Positions 1 through 12,246 of a stretch of DNA of 64,000 bases are shown piece by piece. Positions within the stretch are counted from its first letter, which is position 1, and each line of letters opens with the position of its first letter. The stretch lies in contig WSUB01000012.1 of assembly GCA_019633425.1 (NCBI GenBank), forward strand, positions 62,001 through 126,000, given 5' to 3'. The translations under genes were made by a program, and so were the position numbers. Source of the DNA: Tulasnella sp. 424. Lineage: Eukaryota; Basidiomycota; Agaricomycetes; Cantharellales; Tulasnellaceae. Under the pieces are notes generated by a model, which had not been told where the DNA came from, searched no databases, and worked only from the letters and a program-made list of their open reading frames with translations.

Positions 1-572
1 AAGCTCAAAAGGTTAGTTACCCCTTTGCCTTTCTCTGACTGATCATGCCGCTGATGGTGGGCTGATTGTGCTTCTTTTCTGCCGCACGTCATTGTATAGG
101 CTTTGTTCGAAGAGATCTCACGACGAGTGCTCGAGCAAGAGAAAGACGTTGGTTGCCTCAGCGTCCTATCAGAATCAGCGGCTGCCTCCGGCCTCATGTG
201 TGCCGAACGGGTGAGAGACTGCCTCCACTCACAAAGCCGTCAGGCTGACTGGAGCTGACCAACAACCATTCATCTATCCTAGGCGATTGCTTTCTTGACG
301 TCCGATCAACTCCAGGATGAAGTTGAGCAGCAGGTCGCTCTAGCCCGACAGAAAGGTATCACCGGCGTGCCCTTTGCCGTTATTAACGACAAGTACGCTG
401 TGTGCGGTGGGCTCCCGAAGGAAAAGTACCTCGATGTAAGCCCCTTTTACACACCACTGCGCCCACAAGCCGGATGACCTGACCCCTTTCAATCTTAATC
501 TTATTTCAGGTCTTTACAAAAGTCGTTCGCGGTGAAGTCACTGAATCCTGTCCCGTGAACGACAGGAGATAG
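1..572 (+). CDS. DsbA/FrnE-like thioredoxin-fold oxidoreductase, 3' end only
   Basis: The C-terminal part of a DsbA-family protein (2-hydroxychromene-2-carboxylate isomerase/FrnE type) enters from the left edge. The visible exons are 1-11, 100-210, 283-435 and 510-572, with GT...AG introns of 88, 72 and 74 nt and a TAG stop at 570-572. The joined frame contains the family's hallmark GVPFAVINDKYAV block, which carries the cis-Pro (GVP) loop of the thioredoxin fold, followed by a G-G-L-P turn and a closing helix beginning YLDVFTK. The preceding helix ALFEEISRRVLEQ matches the helical insertion of this family. The N-terminal CxxC/SxxC region would lie left of the window. Expected activity is thiol-disulfide exchange or glutathione-dependent isomerisation; the substrate cannot be told. 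The family call is firm; the exact subfamily is inference. Confidence 0.85.
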
Positions 573-1348
573 CTGCCAGAAAGCTGTCAGCAAAAGAAAC
601 TGGCTCTTTCCCCACTCTGCCAGTTATGATTTCAGTTCCGGACATTCTGCCTTTGATCATGCACTTCTTCCTATGTCTTTGGGCTCTATTCTCCACCTTT
701 CTTTCTTTGTTTTTTTCTTTCTCTCTCTCATGCTCTCTCCTCGTCTCTTTTCGTTTGCCACTGCTTTTTCGTCAACCCGCATTTGTAACTCTAGTCACAT
801 TTTTCCGATCACCGCAGTCCTGGGCCCTCTTTTATGCTATTTTTCCCTCTGCTACGCCCGCCCGGCCGCCGATAAGCCAACGGGCATGACGAGAACTGCC
901 CGACCTTGCTGACTAGGATCTCTCAGCACGACGAGAGGGAGGGCACTCAGCTCCCATGCCAAGAATGATCAGGGTTGAATCAGGAATATCTTTCTCGGTA
1001 TCTTCATGCCGTGCTTTCCAAGTCTCGTAGAGAAACCTCCACCCCCAAGGAGCATGCATACGTCGGACTTTCAATACCTTGAATTCCGCAATGATACAAA
1101 ATGGCGAAATAAGATGAACAGGGAGGTGTAAAGACAGTGTCCGTGTTTGGTTTAAGAGAGGTAGTTTTAGGGACGACTTGAATGATGGTCTGTCGTTATG
1201 AACGACCTTTCCACCATTTCCCGACTTTGGTCACGCTGTAGCGAGCGCTCTTGAATACACCAGCTGTCACTATGCCTTTGAGGCTTTGAGCCGTTGCTGG
1301 TCCTCGAACGATGCCTTGGAGGGCTGTGAAAGAACGAAAGAACGTCGC
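573..1348. other. intergenic region
   Basis: This stretch lies between two convergent genes. It holds a pyrimidine-rich tract (about 655-775). No exon chain with coherent splice sites was found, and the overlapping short ORFs in this C/T-rich stretch look like composition artefacts. Confidence 0.5.
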
Positions 1349-2888
1349 TTAAGTCACTGCAACAGGCTCAATAGTGGGGGAAGAACCCTTACAAGAGTCG
1401 ATGACGCTTGGGAGGTCCTCATCTGAGGCGACCTTCAGCCAGAATGTTGCCTCATCTCCTTCCTTCATCGCAGCAAACTCGGGCGATTTGGCAAGGTATC
1501 GCTGTTCGACGTGAGTCAAGAGGTTCAACGGAAGTTTCCGCAGATGAGCCATCCGCATCTTCCCCTCTACGTCTTGCTATAAATGTGTGGACACCATCAG
1601 AACTGGACGTCCGTCGTGGTGACCGAATCGATCCAACACACCTCGACGATACGCTTGCCCGGGCTCCAATGAACCCCGGGTATGCCACTCGCCAACTTCC
1701 AGTACAGTTCATGGAACCATTCTTCCTGCAAGCTCACGATATTGCGGACTTTGGAACGGTTCTCTGCTGGTAGTTTCATCCGTGGGTCCCCAGCATAGCT
1801 GAATGCAGTGATCGTCTCGAACAATTGGCGTTCGGTGAACTCGGCAGGGAGGACGAGAAGGGCCGTCCGGAGTGCGTGAGCAAGGTTGACCTGTTGAGTG
1901 AGCCGTATTCGAGGGTCGTCCTTGATAATTCGTATTGGTTTGTGCATCCGACCTGAGAGGTAGAGAGTCTTCCAAGTGAGAAGGTCCGACGTGAGAGTGT
2001 CAACCGTCGTCACTCCGTATTTTATTGTCTGCATGCGACAGTGGAAATATTTAGCAAAAGTGGCGCTGTATTGGAGAACAAAGCACTAACGGCGCCCTTC
2101 ATCGGGATATACGCGTTGAACCAGAGTCCAGGACCCGTGTTTTGGAACCGCGAAATTAGGCTTGACCCTGCTATTCGCGCAGTAAGCGGGTAGTGGGAGG
2201 GGAATTGTTCCATGTTTATAGCGTGCCAGTGGTCTGCATGGGTGACAGCGAAGATGAAGTCCAGCATCGGCGGGTTCTAGAATCAGGCATCGCCAAAGGT
2301 CAGATTTCCCATGCATCATCGTTCATGTAGTATTGTACCTACTCCAGTACTCTGCTCGTATCCCTTCTGCTTGAATACGCCACTGCCGTATGCAAAGGCA
2401 TAACGGATCGGTGCACGAAAGGTTCCGACAATGTCCTCGAGCAACGCGCGCGTCTCATCTGGGACTGCTAACCGTTGGTTCGATCCGAATTGCTGGGGGA
2501 GGCGTGGAATGACGGTTTCAAAAGAATGGTCGGGACTAAACTTTAGTCGTGATCGGTAGGTGAACGGCTTCGGACTGCCGCTGTCTGGGGTTGGGGAGGG
2601 TCGTGGAGCCGGCGTGGGACGGGACAACGACGGCCGACCGCTACCCCCGCTGCTATCAGTAGACGACGCTGAAGATGATGGTGAAGATGTCGGAGTCGAA
2701 GATGGCGAAGTTTGGCTTGAGGAAGTTGCTGAAGGAGAGGTCGAGGGAACTGGAGGTTGCTGTTCTTCAGGCTGAGTCGCAAAGGTCCGATGCTGAAGAA
2801 TCCCTGAGCCAAGCAGTGCAGCGGCTTCCCTCCGTCTAATAGTCTTGAGAGAGCGCAGTGCCTGATTATGGGCGGTTTGGAGTGACAT
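1349..2888 (-). CDS. TAM41: Tam41, mitochondrial phosphatidate cytidylyltransferase
   Basis: Tam41 makes CDP-diacylglycerol from phosphatidic acid and CTP at the matrix face of the mitochondrial inner membrane, the entry step to cardiolipin. Four exons on the minus strand (2888-2343, 2276-2091, 2028-1642, 1576-1349) join in frame to 448 aa. The introns are 66, 62 and 65 nt. The start ATG at 2888 opens a basic, Ser/Arg-rich presequence ending near RHRTFAT-like residues, then a Ser/Pro-rich low-complexity linker (about residues 48-110). Family hallmarks follow: YGSGVFKQ at residues 167-174 (nucleotidyltransferase-fold motif), an acidic MLDFIFAV motif around residue 188, IKYGV, LYLSGRMHKP, NLxxALRxALLxLP and an F-T-E-x-x-L block. 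The Ser/Pro linker makes it longer than the yeast protein. An upstream in-frame ATG at 3005 is less likely because it would precede the presequence. Confidence 0.93.
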
Positions 2889-3161
2889 TGTAGGTAGAGT
2901 ATAGTAGAATAAGTGTGTCGGTATAAAGCACCGTCCATGTCCAAATCGTCGAACGAACCCAAGGTTTGCTTTGTCAGCAGTGCGCATTGATTTTACCAAG
3001 CACACCGCACTTTATCTTGTACCAACGGCACGAAAGCCCTCACAGAACGCCTTGGCCTTGCAGAATCATTCGATTAAGAAAGGAGCCTTGTATATATTTC
3101 GAACCTCATCGCTTCTTCCCGTGAAATGCCTGACCGTTAACAACGATGATAGAGCCATGAT

Positions 3162-4435
3162 CTAGCAGTCCTCCAGTTCCAATGTCTGCACGGATAGGCT
3201 GTCAACTTCTTGCATAACACGGTCATCGAACTGAGAGTTACGCACCGCGAGATCCCATTTGATGTTTCGTAACGCATAGGTCCAGGCCTTTGATTTGACA
3301 TGAAGGATAGTAGTGCCACCGGCTCCGTTACCGGGTTCATAGGCAATAAAGCCGTAAGTGTCGTACGAGCCTGGCGCACGCGTGCTAAGCTTATTTCCCA
3401 GTCGAAAGCTATGCATGTTCAAAAACATACCTCCATCTCTGTGCCATTTGGGAACAATCCTTCGATCCGAGTCTATCTCCCAAACCGCAGACCTTGCTTC
3501 ACCCTCCCAACGGTGCGGCTGAAGCCTAGATGTCAAACTTCCGTCTTTATCCTCTTCAAAAAGCGTGACAGCAGCTCGTGAGCGGAAAGACTCCTGCCAC
3601 TGAATGCCAAGCCATTTATCCGGGCCCTTTGGGGGTACAAGTTAGCTAGACGGCTGCTGGTCTACCCGTTCTTGACTAACTGAAACAAAAATCCGCGATA
3701 GTTTGGTACCGTCAGTGCAAGGCTTGACTATGACACGAAAAGCGTCCTCCTCGTCACAAGCGGCGTCCAAGCACCCTTGCCAATAGTCAGGTAGCAGGTG
3801 TCCCGCACGCCCGAGATAGCCAAGAAGCTCCCCATCCTCGTTGAGCACACGAATCCTCTGCTCCTGCTGCGCTTCAGAATCAACTGAAGGTGCTCTCGTA
3901 GAGGAGGAACTTGATCGAGCAGCGGCTGGAGTTGGAACGAGAGGCACTCTGTTGGAGTTGTCACGGCTTTGGGGTCGTTAGATCGGGCTTACTGTGATAA
4001 GGTTGTACCCACTGACTTTTCTCCCGTTTCCTCTGTCGGCCTTGGGTAGTGCGTCAAAATTGCGTTTTGCATTAGTTTCCAGTTCTCTACGACCTCAGGT
4101 TGCTCCATTTCCAGTTTGGCGAACCAACGGAGCGCTTCCCCTCGTAAACAGGTCGCTGTGTAATCGCAGAGCCAGTCGTTGTCGCGCTGCTTGCGTTCTT
4201 TGAATGCTAACTTCTTTATCGCTGCAATAAAGCCTTCCGCTTCTGCAGATGGGTCACTACCGTCCAAGCCATAGAACTCGATTTCTTCTTTACAACAGCA
4301 GGTTAGCGGTTCGCCCGCCGCTAAAGAAGAAGATACAGAGCTCACTTGCCTTCGGTGGTCATTTTCTTTTTGGAATTTTGGGTGGAGATTGTTATAAGAG
4401 CTCAGCCACAGGGGCACCGGCTGCCTGCTTGTCAT
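3162..4435 (-). CDS. gag-like-domain hypothetical protein
   Basis: Three exons (4435-4017, 3966-3681, 3626-3162) join in frame to 389 aa, with introns of 50 and 54 nt. The N-terminal part contains a region resembling the retrotransposon gag capsid fold: GLDGSDPSAEAEGFIAAIKK, then a W-L-C-D-Y stretch, ALRWFAKLE, and a downstream W-K-L-M-Q...YP block. The middle is a short Ser/Ala/Pro linker. The C-terminal half has an E-D-G-E-L-L-G-Y-L-G segment and a W-L-G-I-Q-W-Q-E-S-F strand, ending in a stop at 3162. I recall this architecture from families of uncharacterised Agaricomycete proteins. No protease, reverse transcriptase or integrase follows, so it is not a complete retroelement. The start is uncertain: an intron-like stretch (4345-4288, GTGAGC to AAAG) would break the frame if removed and was left in. 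Function is unknown. Confidence 0.65.
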
Positions 4436-4610
4436 GAAAACGACGTAAAATCGTGGCCCAGCATTGTGCTGATGAAAGTGATCGAACCGTCAGCTCTGCT
4501 TTGTCATGCAACAGTGTTTGCTTGAGTTTGCCGAGGGATCCCGCCAAAACACCGTGGTCGCCGAACGTGGCAAACGCGGCCACGCTTTCACCACCACTCG
4601 CTCTTGACGA
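4436..4610. promoter_or_regulatory. putative shared (bidirectional) promoter interval
   Basis: This is the 175-nt gap between two divergent genes, the gag-like-domain gene on the minus strand and derlin on the plus strand. No clear TATA box is seen. The assignment rests only on the head-to-head layout, and it weakens if the minus-strand gene has an undetected upstream exon. Confidence 0.35.
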
Positions 4611-5528
4611 ATGCCAGTAGGTATCGACTCATGGATTGCCGATGTCCCTCCAATAACTAGATGGTGGGGACTCTCCGCATGTGCGATTAGTATCGCCGTG
4701 GTATGTCATTTTGAGTTAAGGATCGAAAACCTGTCCGTTGACTTGAAACCGGAACTATAGCAATGCCATCTCGTAGCTCCATTGCAGCTGTACTTCAGCT
4801 ACAAATCGGCTCTTGTGAACTTCCAGGTGGGCTCAAGTCATGGAAGTCAGGTGGTCGAATTCATTGTTGGCTGACACGGTCTCCGCGTGTTTGACAGCCC
4901 TGGCGAGCAGTAACCACGTTCCTATACTTTGGTCCCTTGAACTTGGACTTCGTATTCCACCTTTTCTTCTTGTAAGTCATGTGAACAGACTGTCAAGTGA
5001 CGATATCTGAATCCATCTCTCCATTTTCATTTAGCATGCGTTACTCTCGGATGCTCGAAGAATCATCCTTCGCTAACCGAAAAGCAGACTTTCTCTGGCT
5101 GCTCATTCTCTCCGCAATGATGCTGCTCGTCATTTCTCCACTGGTCACCCTCCCCTTCCTATCAGCGCCTCTCGCCTTCGTGCCCATCTACCTCTGGAGC
5201 CGATCCCACCCCGCCACGCAGCTCTCGCTATTCGGGCTCATCAACATAACAGCGCCGTATCTACCGCTGGCACTTGTTGGCTTCAGCTACCTCATTAACG
5301 GGAGCTATTCGGCAGCTGCTGGGGACCTTGTTGGGTGTGTTGTTGGCCACGTGGCATGGTATCTGCACGACGTTTGGCCGCGAGAAGCCATGGGAGGTCC
5401 TACATGGGCCTCTAAAGCTCCGGATTCCCTGTAAGTGCTTGCTACCGCCCAGAGTGTCTTTCTGCCCGCTGACTGAAGCCCTGTGATTCTATCTCCGCAC
5501 TAGGCGCCGGATGTTAGGAGACGATTGA
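4611..5528 (+). CDS. Derlin (Der1-like ER membrane protein)
   Basis: Derlins are rhomboid-fold, proteolytically inactive membrane proteins of the ER that help retrotranslocate misfolded proteins for degradation (ERAD). Five exons (4611-4700, 4761-4826, 4898-4971, 5035-5430, 5504-5528) join to 216 aa, close to the family's usual length. The N-terminus has W-I-A-D-V-P-P-I-T-R-W-W, as in derlins, then PWRAVTTFLYFG and the family block YSRMLEESSFANRKADFLW, followed by several hydrophobic segments and a VPIYLWSRSHP loop. The short last exon adds LRRMLGDD. The start ATG at 4611 is chosen because it directly precedes the conserved P-P-[IV]-T-R motif. Introns are 60, 71, 63 and 73 nt. It lies head-to-head with the minus-strand gene ending its 5' side at 4435, leaving about 175 nt for both promoters. 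Confidence 0.92.
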
Positions 5529-6753
5529 ATACATATGACCTTGCTTCCCAGTGTTTCGGATCCTCTCATTTTACTGTGGAACATTCGTAACTCGGCTTAA
5601 CCCGATCCGTTCGGCCCACCTTCAATTCCCGAGAAAGTCGTTATCGTCTTCGCCAGTCTAAAGACGCGGAGACCGCAATGGACGTCACTGTATATTGTCC
5701 TTGAACGTCATTTATGGCCCTTCGGCGCGTGGTATCACTCTGTGAGACTCTAGAGCTGTGCTGTCTAATTGAACGTATGGCACTAGATCGATGTAATCGG
5801 TGACCAGTCATGTGTCAAAGCTTTAATAACACCGTGGGGGTCTCATCAAGCTAGTCGTTACGGGGAAAAGCGGCGATTTACATCTAGATCATACCCCTTT
5901 GAAGATAGTTCGGCGTGTTTCCTAGGTCACCAAATGGTGTTTACATTTTGATCTGGCCGCTAAATCGTACACTGCTGCTGTGCCCACGCCGAAAGTAGCT
6001 GGTTCACGTCCATAGACCCGGCGAAAGTGGAGCTTTACCCCATCTCCAGTCGACTGGCTCACTACCTATCATCAACCTGTGCGCTTAATGTCGGGAAGCA
6101 CTGGGGCGTGCTGGTTCCGGGTCGTGAGGGGCTTCACTTAGAGTGAGCTCGGGAAGCTTTTCCGACTTCCTATCTGCTCATTTCAGACAACCTTGCAACT
6201 CTTCAGAGACACTCGTATCTCGCTATGACACTGTTTCTTTGGGGAAGGAATTATGACAACGAAACGCATTCGTGCACCGAGTCGTTCCGCAAAAGTGCCT
6301 CTTAGAGAGTCAACCGGCTCATCCCGAAACCTGGGCTCCAGGTCAACTGAGGCTCACGACGAGAACGGAATAACTTGATGCCGAATGATTCTTTAGATTC
6401 AACAACTTTGCAGGGCCTTTTTCCCGCTCGCTTAGTTGCTAGACAGGTGTGCGGCCTACCGTGCCGGCCATCCGAAACGTAAGTTATTCGGTAGCATCCT
6501 ACCCGGACATACGAATGGCAGGTCATCCAAGGATGACCTCTCAAAGAAATATCGCAAACAGTAATATGGTTACGGGGTGCTAAAGATACTAGAGAGCAAT
6601 ACAGGATAGAAGCAATGTAATGTTAACTTGGGGAATAGTGTTCGTGTATCACGTGAGTCGAACGCAATACGAGTAGAAAGCAACGAAGCGAAAACGAGAC
6701 CGGACCTAGAGAGAATAGGGAGACCAGACGCGATAGGGAGCCGAGAGAGAAAA
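5529..6753. other. intergenic region, no gene seen
   Basis: About 1.2 kb between the 3' ends of two convergent genes. Only short ORFs are present, with no matching exon chain, no recognised motif and no obvious repeat. Confidence 0.5.
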
Positions 6754-7639
6754 TTACGTGTAGTGGCGAGCAAAAGCGACTGGGGGAAGAGCGCACGGCC
6801 ATAGGTCCTCTTGTACGCTGTCTGAAAGAAATTGAAGCGATCAGATTGAGCCAAGGATACCCCGTTGAGTTACTCACCCTCCCACTCTCTCTTATAGCTT
6901 TGGTAGAGGTCCATGGCGGCCCTGGCGTTCTCACTCTGCATCGCCAATCCGTTAGTTCGTGCTGTTCTGAATGAAACATAGTTCGGTAAGCGACGCACCG
7001 AGTCGAGGAAACCTGCTTGAATCTTTCGTCGCATAAGGTGCCAGACGAGTGTAGGAAGTCCGAGAATCTCATTAGGACGCTTTAGAGAGACCCGAAATGG
7101 CAGATACAACGAAACATCCCGAGTATCCACGGCCGGGTGTGGCAGTCCAAGAACCTGGAACCCGCATATTAGCATAAAAGAATCACGTATTAATACGCTA
7201 AAATGGCTCACCTGGAGGTCAAGCCATAGTTGGTGTCCAACAACGATCTTGCCAGCCAGCCACCTTGCTACGGTCAGCTGTGCCTCTTCGAATGGGACGG
7301 CTGGGAGACAACGTCTCAGTGGACTCATCAAGCCGCGTGTCCGGAACAAACGATCCTCACCGTTTACGAAGTAACTGGCATCGAGGCCGGTCGTAGCGAA
7401 GCGATAGCTTTCGACCTTGGAGGTTGGCTGCACATAAGCGTCGTAGAGCGCGATTCCTTGTGTGTCGACGACAGAGACACGAGCTGCACAAACATCAACA
7501 TAAGCACCGAGTGAGCCCCGAAGATACTCCTTGCCGACCTATTCCTGCCCAAAGAAGACCTACCGAGCATGGAAATCGTACCACCCTGACCAGTACCAAC
7601 AGTGATGCATGATAATCCTACGAAATCCTTCTTTGACAT
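6754..7639 (-). CDS. Rex4-like exonuclease-domain protein with degenerate active site
   Basis: Six exons on the minus strand (7639-7564, 7483-7361, 7300-7212, 7154-6999, 6935-6878, 6821-6754) join to 189 aa. The fold signature is clear: LARVSVVD, YVQPTSKVESYR, KIVVGHQLWLDL, LPHPAVDTRDVSLY, ENARAAMDLYQSY and the fungal Rex4-type tail WPCALPP. Rex4-family enzymes are DEDDh 3'-5' exonucleases used in rRNA processing. Here the first motif (A-x-D-C-E-M in active members) reads GLSCITV, so Asp and Glu are replaced by Ser and Ile. The last motif (H-x-x-x-x-D) reads LDSSEN, losing both His and Asp. Only the central Asp remains recognisable. The protein also lacks the long N-terminal extension of Rex4; no ATG precedes 7639 after the TATA-like site. 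Probably a non-catalytic paralog; the frame is fully open, so I do not call it a pseudogene. Confidence 0.82.
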
Positions 7640-7857
7640 GCCGAGAGGTTGAATAAAAGGGAGCAAGGCCTGAATAGTGACTTAAAGGGGTTATGAGGTG
7701 GTGTAACTGAGTGATTGCGAGGATAGAGAGCCAAGTTTGAAGCGTCCAGGCAAGAGGACAGGGTTGATTGTTGCAATAAGGGAACTAGGTTTTAGAGACG
7801 AGAGAAGGGAAGTTCAGATGGCTCGGCGGACTACCAAAATGGACTAGTTGCACGAAT

Positions 7858-7873
7858 CCCTTTTATAAAGGGA
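7858..7873 (-). promoter_or_regulatory. TATA-like box upstream of the Rex4-like gene
   Basis: A TTTATAAAA core sits in a near-palindromic CCC...GGG context about 220 nt upstream of the ATG at 7639. On the minus strand no ATG lies between it and 7639, which supports that start. It is nearly symmetric, so direction is assigned from the neighbouring gene. Confidence 0.4.
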
Positions 7874-10800
7874 CATTCGTGAGGCAAATATCGTCTTTTC
7901 AATCGCTTGTCTGTCATATCTCTTTGTCATGTCTCATCATTAATCTTGCCGTATTTCGAATTGCCTATGATCGAGCACGAGCGCCACGGGCTGCAACTCA
8001 CTTCGAGATCTTCAAATTGGCCGCGACCTTGGAGCTGTCACAACTCCGTAGTCTTTTTACGCGGAGAGGAAGGCCATACGAGAATCATATAGCCGATCAC
8101 GATGTCAGGCCTGCACAAAGTAACGCGCGTCGGCAGCGAGATGAGAGCACCCCGTATTCTTCCTAGCAGTGATGCCGTATGGATTTATAGAAAGGCCTAG
8201 ATGGGCTGAGAATGTGACTTGCTGATTATGAATCGGAGGCGACTAGAGCGCATATATATATGTCGACAGTGTGGTGATTGCAGCCTGATGAGGAAAAGCA
8301 GGACTATTAAACTTGAGATAGCATGATGAGATGATCGCTTGAAAGACTCACAAATCAAGTACCTCATCCGTCGGACGGAAAATACCCGTGGTCAAGAGCG
8401 GGGGACCACGAGAAGGGTCGAGAATCGTTCGATACGATGACTCTTCGGAAGAAAAGCAGTTCCGTGGGCACCCATTATCAAAACAAAAATCAAAATGATA
8501 AGCGCCATATTTTTTTACAGAGATAACGGCTCAGTGTTTGGACTTACCTCCCAACGTCGACGTCACCCTGGGGAAGAAAATGAAAATCGTCCAGGTAATT
8601 TAAGACGTACTTCTGACAGGCCAGTGTCGTTGGATATACAGTATATTAAGCACACGAGGTATGTATGAGGCTTCTTTGAGGCTAGAGCCCAAACATTGCA
8701 ACTTGTGGGGTCTGGTTGTCCAGTAAGAGCCGTGACCGAGCTGAAACTTTTGCGAGGTCGTGTTGTCAACGAATAGAATAGGAGGTAAACGTCTACACCG
8801 GCCATCACGCGCTGAGATGAAAATCGTCAGGTAGGAAGTCTTTCTCTGCGGAAGCCTCAAGGAATGGGCAGGGTGCGGGCAGACTGCCATCATGGGACTC
8901 AAGGGCACCACCTGAAACGTCCGCGACGTCGCTCCACACCCACATATGGCAATCTGATGCACTGTCTTAAATGATGTCGGATGCTTTCAATTGAACTATA
9001 AGGAACTGAAAGGCCCGAGGCATTCATCGGGGTGGCCTAAGGACAGTCCGAAGGAGTCCCGTACCGCACGGGAGCCTCAGCATTGACCTCAACCGAGAAT
9101 TTATCGGCCTCAGCAACGAAAATCGGTATATATAATCCGTGCATGCTTACTCCTCAACGAGCACACAGTAGCGTAGGGGCGACGATTTGAGACGGTGGCG
9201 GGGTCAAATGAATATCCGCTCTTGGACCCCGAGTGCCTCCGAATCACCGGGTCGCAGTTTGAATCCATTTGTTTGATGGCGTTACACACCCCCTGAAGTC
9301 TCTCATCTTATTCAAGGTCGGTCCCGACTCTCGGTGCCAGACCTTTGTGAACAGGTCGTTCCAGTCCTTTTATCTGATAGACTATGGACAAAGTCTCCCT
9401 TGAAAGACGTCTGCGGCGCTACTCGCACGACATGTTCGGCGTTCTGGGGTCCCCTCGCAGGGCACGTTGGACACGCTGCACCACCACAACCATCGAGCTG
9501 GATTTCCGGGTACGCAGATAGACTACAGCCGAAAGAGCTAAACGTAAATCAGGTACCCCCCGGTTTCGGGAATTAACCTGACGGAAACAACTACGTTGAG
9601 CGGCGTCCTGTTCGGAGACCACTTTAAGAATCTCGTACCCGCTCACCAGGTTACAACCGCCCTCTTATACCTTTTCCTGAAATGGAGGTGCTTCTATGCG
9701 AGACGCAGTTGTCGAGGAAGAGTGGTGCTCGCCGTCAATCGCACACCTGGGTCTCGCATGGGGTCGTCGCGAGGCAGGTCGTTTCCCAGAAGATCACAAA
9801 TTAAAACGTGTAAATCGGTTCGTCCATTTTCCTGGGTTTAGTCCCGCTTTGTTGGCCGCCTCAACCAACAAAGGTGAAATGCTCGCACGCCTGGCAAGTT
9901 CCTCACTTTGGGAAGCAGTCTGAAAACCTTGTGCTCGATAAATCTACTAAAAAGGACAGGACGGCGGATTACTACGAAAGCCGAAAGATAAACAGTAGCG
10001 CAGCCTCCTCGGTGTCGAACGTCATCAGGGTTCTCGCCTCCAGACCTGAGGAATCGTAACCAAGCTCACCACACAAGTCTCGCTGCAACAAAATCATAAT
10101 ACGGACACTCACCCTGAAAGTTAAAATGTTTAGAAACGGCAACCCTCTAGAATCCGTCATCGGACCTCGACGTACACCACAAAGTCTAAATTCCCTCCGA
10201 CAGAGAGAAGTATTGGACTGCGAATTCCAGACCATTTGAAGACCTCTTGGGCGTACCCGAGAGCCCGATCCTTTCGCAAGTGCTATGAAGGCGGGAGTGT
10301 TGCGTCAATCGGCGAACTTAGGAAATGGGAGCCCGACGGCCCGGTCGGGCCCGGAGTCAAGTTTGGTGATCTTTCAAATCACGACGAGTGCAGTATGCAT
10401 TAGTAGAGAAGAGAGATGGATCGAGGACGTCGTCGACCTGTGAGCGCATGTCAGATATATACCGTCGGAATCGGTGCCGGCATTGAATGGCGAGCGCGTC
10501 TCTGTGCGGTCGTTGGGCATGGGTCGACTCTGGGAGACTTTGAACTCAAATAATGCCACCTTAGCCAAAGTATGGTTGAATTAGTGGGGGGATACTATTC
10601 AAGTATGTCTCGCGAGTGGCGGGGCATATGCATTTGGTTAGCGATTCAGTCTTACGTGAAACTTTCCGTCAGACCGACAGCCGTCGCCTTCAGCTCGCGA
10701 GATCCTCTAAATATCAAGCTGGATGATATGAACCTTTTCTACCGACAAGATACGGGGCTCGTGCAAAGGGCTCTTATCTCATAGGGCGTTCTCAAGGGCA

Positions 10801-12246
10801 GTCGCTGGTATGAAGGCGTCGACGGCGCTGGAAATCTCGTAACACACCAGCTGGGATCTCACTCGAAGGCCGAGCATTTATTACATGATGGAGGGGGTAA
10901 TCTTTATCATGGCGTACGTGCGCGTGAGCAGGTTCAACGTTCCTTCAAGCTGGAAAGTCTGTTACTGAGGTATACAGACAACCTGTATCGCATATTGCTC
11001 GACTTCACTCGTTCTCTTTAGTGCTGTAGTACTAATGAGCACCATACGGTGGCCAAGTCCTAACGGTCGTGTGCATCGGAGAGTTGCCCTCTATGGACGG
11101 GATGAGCGGAGGCGGCCCGGCGTGCCGTCGAGCACGGCGGGCTTCTTAGAGCTAGGCATATCTCTCATCCACCTATATATATAGCTATTCGAAGAGAACG
11201 GTGTTGAAGGTTGCATTAGAAATATGGATAAGAGTAGAAGACGGGAGCGACTTGGGAGTGGGTGATGAGAAAGTCGGGATTGAAATTCTCTCTTACCCAT
11301 TATGGACGACATCCTCATGTCAACCCCTTCTCTCCCATTCTTGTCTTCTCGTACTCTGTTCACCACTCTCCACATAACCAGAGCCTCGCGTTATTCTTGG
11401 ATCATCCGACTATATAAGACTGTCTACCATGTCTTGAACATTAGCCTTGAAGCCTGGGCCAATCAGCTCCATTAGCGGCAGCTAAGAGACTCTATCCCAG
11501 TCGACAAAGATGCTCAAAAGGATGTGATCAAGCCTAGAGGATATCTGTCCTCTTTTCTTCTTCAGCCCAGGCCGACAGCGCCCGTGGACCGCAAAGGCTC
11601 TGCCGCCGTCGGTTGCAACAAGCAGGCAGCGCGTTGGGCCGATGAGGAGCACCCGCTTCTGGCTGGGGAACCCAGGGTGAATAAAGGAAGCCTGACATCT
11701 CAAGATCATCTATCAGGGTCATGCGGTTACAGAGCGGTCATCTCCATGGAAAACTAGTTGCCGAATCTCAAACACGTCCCACGAAGTCACCCTGCAATCT
11801 ACGGTTGGCTAGCCAGGACCCTCAATCTGCTTGATGGCCAATCCACGACGCCACCACACGAAGCACCCTTATTGTGGACAAATCATTTCGCTCGAAACGA
11901 GACCCATTTTCCTCTATGGCCACCCAGTCCAAATCCCGACATAATACTGAACAATACGAATAACTTTAGTGTACTTAAATCACCACTCGCGGCACGTGCC
12001 AGGCGCCCACCCCCCTTCCAGGAAGTTTGCAACTCCCTCCCATCGAACGAATACTCTAACTTGCGTTTCCTTAATGATCCCAAGTTTTATGCTAAAGCAT
12101 GAACACCTGCGATCGAGGCTCCAAGGCTAGCTCGCGTTAATCGTAATTACACCAACTCCTTGCCACAAGCCAATCCTGGTAGATCATACGGTACCTTTTA
12201 TGCTCAAGTCGCAAGCAAACAGTGCTCGCAGTAGCGTTCTTTCGGG
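7874..12246. other. gene-poor region
   Basis: About 4.4 kb in which I find no supported gene on either strand. ORFs are short (120 codons or fewer), and none shows a recognisable motif or connects to neighbours by plausible splicing. No relic of the metacaspase-like family was seen here. A short AT dinucleotide run lies near 8251-8262. Confidence 0.45.
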
